DNA of 64,000 nt from Triticum aestivum (taxonomy: Eukaryota > Streptophyta > Magnoliopsida > Poales > Poaceae): positions 204,308,113 to 204,372,112 of the forward strand of contig NC_057810.1 in assembly GCF_018294505.1 (NCBI RefSeq). The letters are read 5' to 3'. This document shows, piece by piece, positions 58,277 to 64,000 of the stretch. Each line of letters opens with the position of its first letter. Position 1 is the stretch's first letter. The notes under the pieces are model-generated. The model was not told the origin of the DNA, ran no database searches, and saw only the letters and a list, made by a program, of their open reading frames with translations. The position numbers were made by a program, and so were the translations under genes.

Positions 58277-60815
58277 GATCTTTCCAACACGAGGTGCTTG
58301 CCAAAGGATAAAATGAAAAAGGGAAAGGTGAAGATCACCTTGACTCTTGCATAAAGTAAAAGACATAAAGTAAAAGATAGACCCTTCGCAGAGGGAAGCA
58401 GAGGTTGTCATGCGCTTTTAGGGTTGGATGCACAAAATCTTAATGCAAATGAACGTCACTTTATATTGCCACTTGTATATGGACCTTTATTATGCAGTCG
58501 GTTGCTTTTATTGCTTCCATAACAAGATCGTATAAAGCTATTTTCTTCACACCAAGAGACCATACATATTTAGAGAGCAATTTTTATTGCTTGCACCGAT
58601 GACAACTTACTTGAAGGATCTTACTCAATCCATAGGTAGGTATGGTGGACTCTCATGGCAAAACTGGGTTTAAGGATATTTGGAAGCACAAGTAGTATCT
58701 CTACTTGGTGCAAGGAATTTTGGCTAGCATGAGGGGGAAAGGCAATCCCAACATGTTTGAATGATCCATGACAATATACTTTAACTGAGATGTGAGAAAA
58801 CATAACCCATTACGTTGTCTTCCTTGTCCAACCTCAACTCTTTAGCATTTCATACTTAATGAGTGCTCCCAGTTATAAAAGATGTCTAGGATAGTGTATT
58901 TATATGTGGAATCTCTCTTCCTTCAATATTCTTTCATGAATTGTTCAAATGACCAATACAATGCTTGCTAACCTTCAATAAATTTACAACCTCTACTTCT
59001 TAGATGTGAAGTCATTACTCTCCATGGGATAAGAAAATGAGACATATATAATTTCAGATTTATGACAATCAACTCATTCAACCATTTACTCATAGGATAT
59101 AAGAGAAGCACACGAGTAAATGACAAACTACTCCAAAAAGATATAAGTGAAGATCAATGAGTAGCTAAATAATTATGTACCTATATGAAGACTCTCTATC
59201 ATTTAAGAATTTCAGATCTTGGTATTGTATTCAAACAGCAAGCAAAGCAAAATAAAATGACATTGCAAGGATAGCACAACTCATGTGAAGAAGCAAAAAC
59301 TTAGGCTCAACCGATACTAACTGATAGTTGTTGAAGAAGAAAGGTGGGATGCCTACCGGGGCATCCCCAAGCTTAGATGCTTGAGACTTCTTGAAATATT
59401 ATCTTGGGGTTCCTTGGGCATCCCCAAGCTTGAACTTTTGTGTCTCCTTAATTCCTCTCATATCATGGTTTCTCTTTTTATCAAAAGCTTCATCCAGACC
59501 AAACTCAACAAGAACTTGTGAGATAGGTTAGTATAAACCAATGCAAAACCTTATCATTTTCTACTGTAACAAATCACTAAAATTATTATTCAACATTTCA
59601 TACTAAATGCCTCTGCATATTTAATACTCCTATCCTCAAATAGAATCATTAAACAAGCAAACATATGCAAACAATGCAAACATAACAGCAATCTGCCAAA
59701 ACAGTACAGTCTATAAAGAATGCAAGAGTATCAATACTTCCCTAAATCCAAAAATTATGAGAAAAAATTCCCAATGTAGTAAATTTATAAGAGCTCATTA
59801 TGCAAAAAGTTTCAACATTATATCATGCTCTGACTTTTCTAGGGAATTTTTGCAACAGCGGTAAACTTTCTGTTTTCAAACAGCAACATGTATACTAGCA
59901 AAATAAGCATGGTAAAGGCTATCCTTGACATTTTTATTGAAAATAAAGAGGCAAAACATTATTATAAATAACAGTAAGAGAATACTAACACAATAAAATG
60001 ACTCTCCAAGCAAAACACATATCATGTGGTGAATAAAAATATAGCTCCAAGTAAAGTTACCGATGAACGAGGACGAAAGAGGGGATGCCTTCCGGGGCAT
60101 CCCCAAGCTTAGGCTCTTGGTTGTCCTTGAATATTACCTTGGGGTTCCTTGGGCATCCCCAAGCTTAGGCTCTTGCCACTCCTTATTCCATAGTCCATCG
60201 AATCTTTACCCAAAACTTGAAAACTTCACAACACAAAACTCAACAGAAAACTCGTAAGCTCCGTTAGTATAAGAAAATAAAACCACCACTTAGGTACTGT
60301 AATGAACTCATTATAAATTCATATTGGTGTAATATATACTGTATTCAAACTTCTCTATGGTTCATACCCTCTGATACTACACACAGATTCATCAAAATAA
60401 GCAAACAACACATAGAAAACAGAATCTGTCAAAAACAGAACAGTCTGTAGTAATCTGTATAAAACGTATACTTCTGTAACTCCACAAATCCTACCAAATT
60501 AGGAAGTCCTGATAAATTTGTGTACCAATCCAGAGCAAAAAGAATCAGATCATAAGCACGTTTCTGTTAATTAACAAAACTAATTTACTGGGTGCAAAAG
60601 TTTCTGATTTTCACCAGGATCAACACAACTATCACTGTAAGCTATCCTAAAGGTCTTACTTGGCACTTTATTGAAACAAAAGCTATAAAACATGATTACT
60701 ACAGTAGCATAATCATGTGAACACACAAAAACAGTAAGGATAAATATTGGGTTGTCTCCCAACAAGCACTTTTCTTTAATGCCTTTCTAGCTAGGCATGA
60801 TGATGACAATGATGC
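57774..60815 (-). other. Non-coding interior of Gypsy Z with repeated polypurine-like motifs
   Basis: No credible ORF over 3 kb of AT-rich sequence. The minus-strand motif AAGCTTGGGGATGC, which is the polypurine tract at 57774-57787, recurs at 59361-59374, 59418-59431, 60097-60110 and 60153-60166. A (TA)n run lies at 58240-58274. Confidence 0.7.
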
Positions 60816-61598
60816 TCACATAAAAGATAAGAATTGAAACATAACGGGAGCATCATGAAGCATATGACTAGCACATTTAAGTCTAACCCTCTTCCTATGC
60901 ATAGGGATTTTTTGAGCAAACAACTTATGGGAACAATAATCAACTAGCATAGGAAGGTAAAACAAGCATAGCTTCAAGATTTTCAACACATAGAGAGGAA
61001 ACTTGATATTATTGCAATTCCTACAAGCATATGTTCCTCCCTCATAATAATTTTCAGTAGCATCATGAATGAATTCAACAATATAACCAGAACCTAAAGC
61101 ATTCTTTTCATGATCTACAAACATAGAAAATTTACTACTCTCCACATAAGTAAAAGTCTTCTCATTCGGAATAGTGGGAGTATCATAAGAGACTTGAACA
61201 CTAAAAATTGTTTCCACATTAAAAGAGTAATGTTCAGAAAAAGGGTAATCATAATCATGACAAGTTTTGTAAATATAATTGTCACTACTTTTTATAGCAT
61301 AAGTTTCATCACAATAATCATCATAAGTAGCAACTTTTTTCTCATCATAATCGACTGAAACCTCTCCCAAGATAGTGGAATCACTAAATAAAGTTGACAC
61401 TCTTCCAAATCCACTTTCGTATTCATCACAATAAAATTCAACATCCTCCAAAATAGTGGGATCACTACTTCCTAAAGTTGACACTCTTCCAAACCCACTT
61501 TCATCAATATAATCATCATAGGTAAGAGGCATGCTATCATCATAACAACTTTGCATATCAAAAATTGGGATGCTAAAAATATCATCTTCATTAAACAT
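60816..61598 (-). CDS. Gypsy Z downstream ORF (acidic, repeated motif), probably one gene with the upstream ORF
   Basis: 260 codons, overlapping the upstream ORF by 127 bases in the -1 frame. It is rich in Asp, Tyr and Ser and repeats ESGFGRVSTL twice near its start. The translation leading in (PKLGDAMFNEDD) repeats PKLGEAMFDEDE at the end of the upstream ORF, so the two look like parts of one coding sequence separated by a one-base shift (about 61600-61625). I do not recognise the family. No catalytic motifs are visible; a hydrophobic stretch (LKLCLFYLPMLVDY) occurs near residue 215. Confidence 0.45.
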   Translation of the reverse strand: MFNEDDIFSIPIFDMQSCYDDSMPLTYDDYIDESGFGRVSTLGSSDPTILEDVEFYCDEYESGFGRVSTLFSDSTILGEVSVDYDEKKVATYDDYCDETYAIKSSDNYIYKTCHDYDYPFSEHYSFNVETIFSVQVSYDTPTIPNEKTFTYVESSKFSMFVDHEKNALGSGYIVEFIHDATENYYEGGTYACRNCNNIKFPLYVLKILKLCLFYLPMLVDYCSHKLFAQKIPMHRKRVRLKCASHMLHDAPVMFQFLSFM

Positions 61599-62647
61599 AG
61601 CATCCCCAAGCTTGGGACAAAATTAATTTCAGAAAATATATTCTCAAATATTTCATCCTCATCAAACATAGCTTCCCCAAGCTTGGGCCTTTTCATACCA
61701 TAAGCATAATCACTCTCATCATTAATAGTATGGATAGCACCAATAGTATAGCAATTATCATCATCACAATGAGTAGTAGGAGCAACATAATTTGGGAGGG
61801 ATACCTTTTTACCTTTGTTGCCCCTTCTTTTCCTTTTCTTTTTCACATTATGTGTGGGTTCAACCTTCCTCTTTGAGCTCCTCATTGACAAGATTGGTTG
61901 AATAGAAAGCTCCTCCTCGTTACCTGATTCATCATAAGAAATAATAGGAGGATATTGGGAAGTCTCTTCCCTTTCATTAGTATTCTCATCATCTTCTATT
62001 TGCTTTATTTTCTTTAGGTAATTGGCAATATAAGGATTTTCAATGCAATTCTCTGCACAAAACAAATAAATCTTTTCTAGATCAATATCAAGGAATTTCT
62101 TATGGGCAAATTCTGGAAGGTCCTTAAGTAAACGTTTCAATTCTTCATAACCCAAAAGCAAACTAAGTTCATTGTAGTGAGCAATGGAGATCAAATCATC
62201 ACAATTTTTGGACACGATTCGATCATGAAACAATTTGCATAGGAGATGTAAATGACCACGTTCATTGCAAAGTTCACAAGTACGGCAAAGGAATTTTAAA
62301 TTTTCAGCACTCACACCTAGCTTTTCATGCAACCATTTAGTTTCTAAATGCTTATGCCTCTTGCAATAAATATCTTCTCTATTAGGTGTGTTCATGCAAA
62401 CATGCACTCCACAAAAGTTGACATGCTCATAGGAGATATTTTCATCATGACTAGAGCAATCATCATTAATACTATGGATATTCAAGGAGTTCATACTAAC
62501 AACATTGCAATCATGCTCATCATTAAAAGATTTAGTATCAAGCATTCTAATGCATTCTTCTTCTAGCACTTCAGCACAATTTTCCTTTCCATCAAACTCA
62601 CGAAAGATATTAAAAAGATGAAGCATATGAGACAAACTTAACTCCAT
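61472..62647 (-). CDS. Gypsy Z gag-position ORF with CX2CX4HX4C zinc knuckle
   Basis: 391 codons from ATG 62647 (MELSLSHMLHLFNIF), about 100 bases after the primer site, where gag normally starts. An acidic, Asn/Asp-rich N-terminus is followed by CELCNERGHLHLLC at about residue 136, which fits the retroviral-type zinc knuckle exactly. A helical Leu/Glu region, a very basic stretch (KKKRKRRGNKGKK, about residue 270) that could bind nucleic acid or act as a nuclear signal, and PKLGEAMFDEDE follow. The last ~40 residues are probably out of frame. I infer a divergent gag-like RNA-binding protein; no homology is claimed. Confidence 0.5.
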   Translation of the reverse strand: MELSLSHMLHLFNIFREFDGKENCAEVLEEECIRMLDTKSFNDEHDCNVVSMNSLNIHSINDDCSSHDENISYEHVNFCGVHVCMNTPNREDIYCKRHKHLETKWLHEKLGVSAENLKFLCRTCELCNERGHLHLLCKLFHDRIVSKNCDDLISIAHYNELSLLLGYEELKRLLKDLPEFAHKKFLDIDLEKIYLFCAENCIENPYIANYLKKIKQIEDDENTNEREETSQYPPIISYDESGNEEELSIQPILSMRSSKRKVEPTHNVKKKRKRRGNKGKKVSLPNYVAPTTHCDDDNCYTIGAIHTINDESDYAYGMKRPKLGEAMFDEDEIFENIFSEINFVPSLGMLCLMKMIFLASQFLICKVVMMIACLLPMMIILMKVGLEECQL

Positions 62648-62744
62648 TTTTTTGTAGTTTTCTTTTATAAACTAAACTAGTGATAAAACAAGAAACTAAA
62701 AGACTCGATTGCAAGATCTAAAGATATACCTTCAAGCACTCACC

Positions 62745-62762
62745 TCCTCGGCAACGGCGCCA
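62745..62762 (-). promoter_or_regulatory. Primer binding site of Gypsy Z (tRNA-Asp)
   Basis: On the minus strand TGGCGCCGTTGCCGAGGA lies ten bases after the LTR end. It has one mismatch to the aspartate tRNA site seen in Gypsy F. Confidence 0.9.
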
Positions 62763-62772
62763 GAAAAGAGCT

Positions 62773-64000
62773 TGATGTCTACTACACAACCTTCTTCTTG
62801 TAGACGCTGTTGGGCCTACAAGTGCACAGGTTTGTAGGACAGTAGCAAATTTCCCTCAAGTGGAGGTTTATCAATCCGTAGGAGGCGTAGGATGAAGATG
62901 GCCTCTCTCAAACAACCCTGCAACCAAATAACAAAGAGTCTCTTGTGTCCCCAACACACCCAATACGATGGTAAATTGTATAGGTGCACTAGTTCGGCGA
63001 AGAGACGAAGATATAAGTACAAAATAGATAGTAGATAAAGGTTTATGTAATCTGAAATTGTAAAAACAGCAAGGTAACAAGTGGTAAAAGTGAGCGTAAA
63101 CGGTATTGCAATGATAGGAAACAAGGCCTAGGGTTCATACTTTCACTAGTGCAAGTTCTCTCAACAATAATAACATAGATAGATAATATAACAACCCCTC
63201 AACATGCAACAAAGAGTCACTCCAAAGACACTAATAGCGGAGAACGAACGAAGAGATTATGGTAGGGTACGAAACCACCTCAAAGTTATTCTTTTGGATC
63301 AATCTATTCAAGAGTTCGTACTAGAATAACACCTTAAGACACAAATCAACCAAACCCTAATGTCACCTAGATACTCCATTGTCACCTCAAGTATCCGTGG
63401 GCATGATTATACGATATGCATCACACAATCTCAGATTCATCTATTCAACCAACACAAAGTACTTCAAAGAGTGCCCCAAAGTTTCTACCGGAGAGTCAAG
63501 ATGAAAATGTGTGCCAACCGCTATGCATAGGTTCATGGGCGGAACCCGCAAGTTGATCACCAAAACATACATCAAGTGGCACGTGATATCCCATTGTCAC
63601 CACAGATAAGCATGGCATACATCAAGTGTTCTCAAATCCTTAAAGACTCAATCCGATAAGATAACTTGAAGAGGAAAACTCAATTCATCACAAGAGAGTA
63701 GAGGGGGAGAAACATCATAAGATCCAACTACAATAGCAAAGCTCACGATACATCAATATCGTGCCATAGAGAGAACACGAGAGAGAGAGAGAGATCAAAC
63801 ACATAGCTACTGGTACATACCCTCAGCCCCGAGGGTGAACTACTCCCTCCTCGTCATGGAGAGCGCCGGGGTCATGGAGATGGCCACCGATGATGGGTTC
63901 CCCCCTCCGGCAGGGTGCCGGAACGGGCTCCCGAGAGGTTTTTGGTGGCTACAGAGGCTTGCGGCGGCGGAACTCCCGATCTATCTTCTTCGTTGATGTT
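62773..64000 (-). repeat. 5' LTR of Gypsy Z (partial)
   Basis: The first 1228 bases match 56137 onward, with a small deletion after CTCAAGTGGA (near 62860) and scattered substitutions. About 400 bp lie beyond the window. Confidence 0.92.

Larger units (their letters stand above)
56137..64000 (-). mobile_element. Gypsy Z: non-autonomous Gypsy-type element (5' LTR runs off window)
   Basis: On the minus strand the order is 5' LTR (from beyond 64000 to 62773), tRNA-Asp primer site, an unusual ORF pair, about 3 kb non-coding, polypurine tract and 3' LTR. The interior is 5.0 kb and holds no recognisable protease, reverse transcriptase or integrase. The LTRs belong to the TGATAC..CTCCAACGTATC group, as in Gypsy S, and the polypurine tract is the same. 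Left flank in Angela 2 is TGGTA; the matching right flank is outside. Confidence 0.9.

Overview
This window is intergenic DNA from a large, repeat-rich grass genome, almost certainly Triticeae (wheat, Aegilops or a close relative). I see no convincing intact host gene. Nearly every base belongs to a transposable element, and elements are inserted into one another up to five deep. Evidence for a Triticeae origin includes Angela/BARE-type Copia LTRs (start TGAAGGAAATATGCCC, end TTCCTCAACA), Gypsy LTRs starting TGATACGTCTCCAACGTATC, tRNA-Asp primer sites, and a CACTA transposon with TTTGCCGTC subterminal repeats. Family names are given from memory as likely relatives, not database hits.

Layout, outermost layer first. 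The oldest traceable layer is a plus-strand Gypsy element (S), seen only as 19954-20033 and 39503-40707. Three things landed in S. (i) A minus-strand Copia-like element (B, 17798-19953). It was cut by Angela copy 1 (minus, 12776-17797), whose LTR received a solo LTR (D, 13735-16951). The Angela 1 leader was hit by element A (plus, 1-12775), whose 3' LTR received a CACTA transposon (7839-11430). (ii) A minus-strand solo LTR (C, 20034-39502) with target duplication ATGGG. It holds a tandem, partly deleted Gypsy element F (20730-30801) and a probable Helitron ending at 39260 that carries gene, LINE and minisatellite fragments. (iii) Angela copy 2 (plus, from 40708). Its 5' LTR was split by a second member of the A family (A', minus, 42180-52255, target duplication TCACC). 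Its pol gene was split at 56136 by Gypsy element Z (minus, 56137 to beyond the window end).

What works together: elements A, A' and F are non-autonomous LTR retrotransposons with the same unusual plan. Each has a gag-type ORF (gag plus protease in F), no reverse transcriptase or integrase, then an LTR-like promoter module inside the element, then a second ORF of the Athila-type 'plant transposon protein' kind. Element Z has neither recognisable gag-pol nor this ORF; in the gag position it carries an uncharacterised acidic protein with a CX2CX4HX4C zinc knuckle. These parasites must borrow polymerase from autonomous relatives; only Angela 2 shows protease and integrase here, and its reading frame is broken.

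The most interesting points are the shared ORF2 and internal promoter in otherwise unrelated elements, the gag-like knuckle protein of Z, dense arrays of the 13-bp palindrome TCGGT-N3-ACCGA in the A/B family, repeated polypurine-tract copies inside Z, and the Helitron-like capture region. Coordinates of LTR ends were read directly from TG...CA termini, primer sites, polypurine tracts and target duplications. Identities and ages could not be computed.
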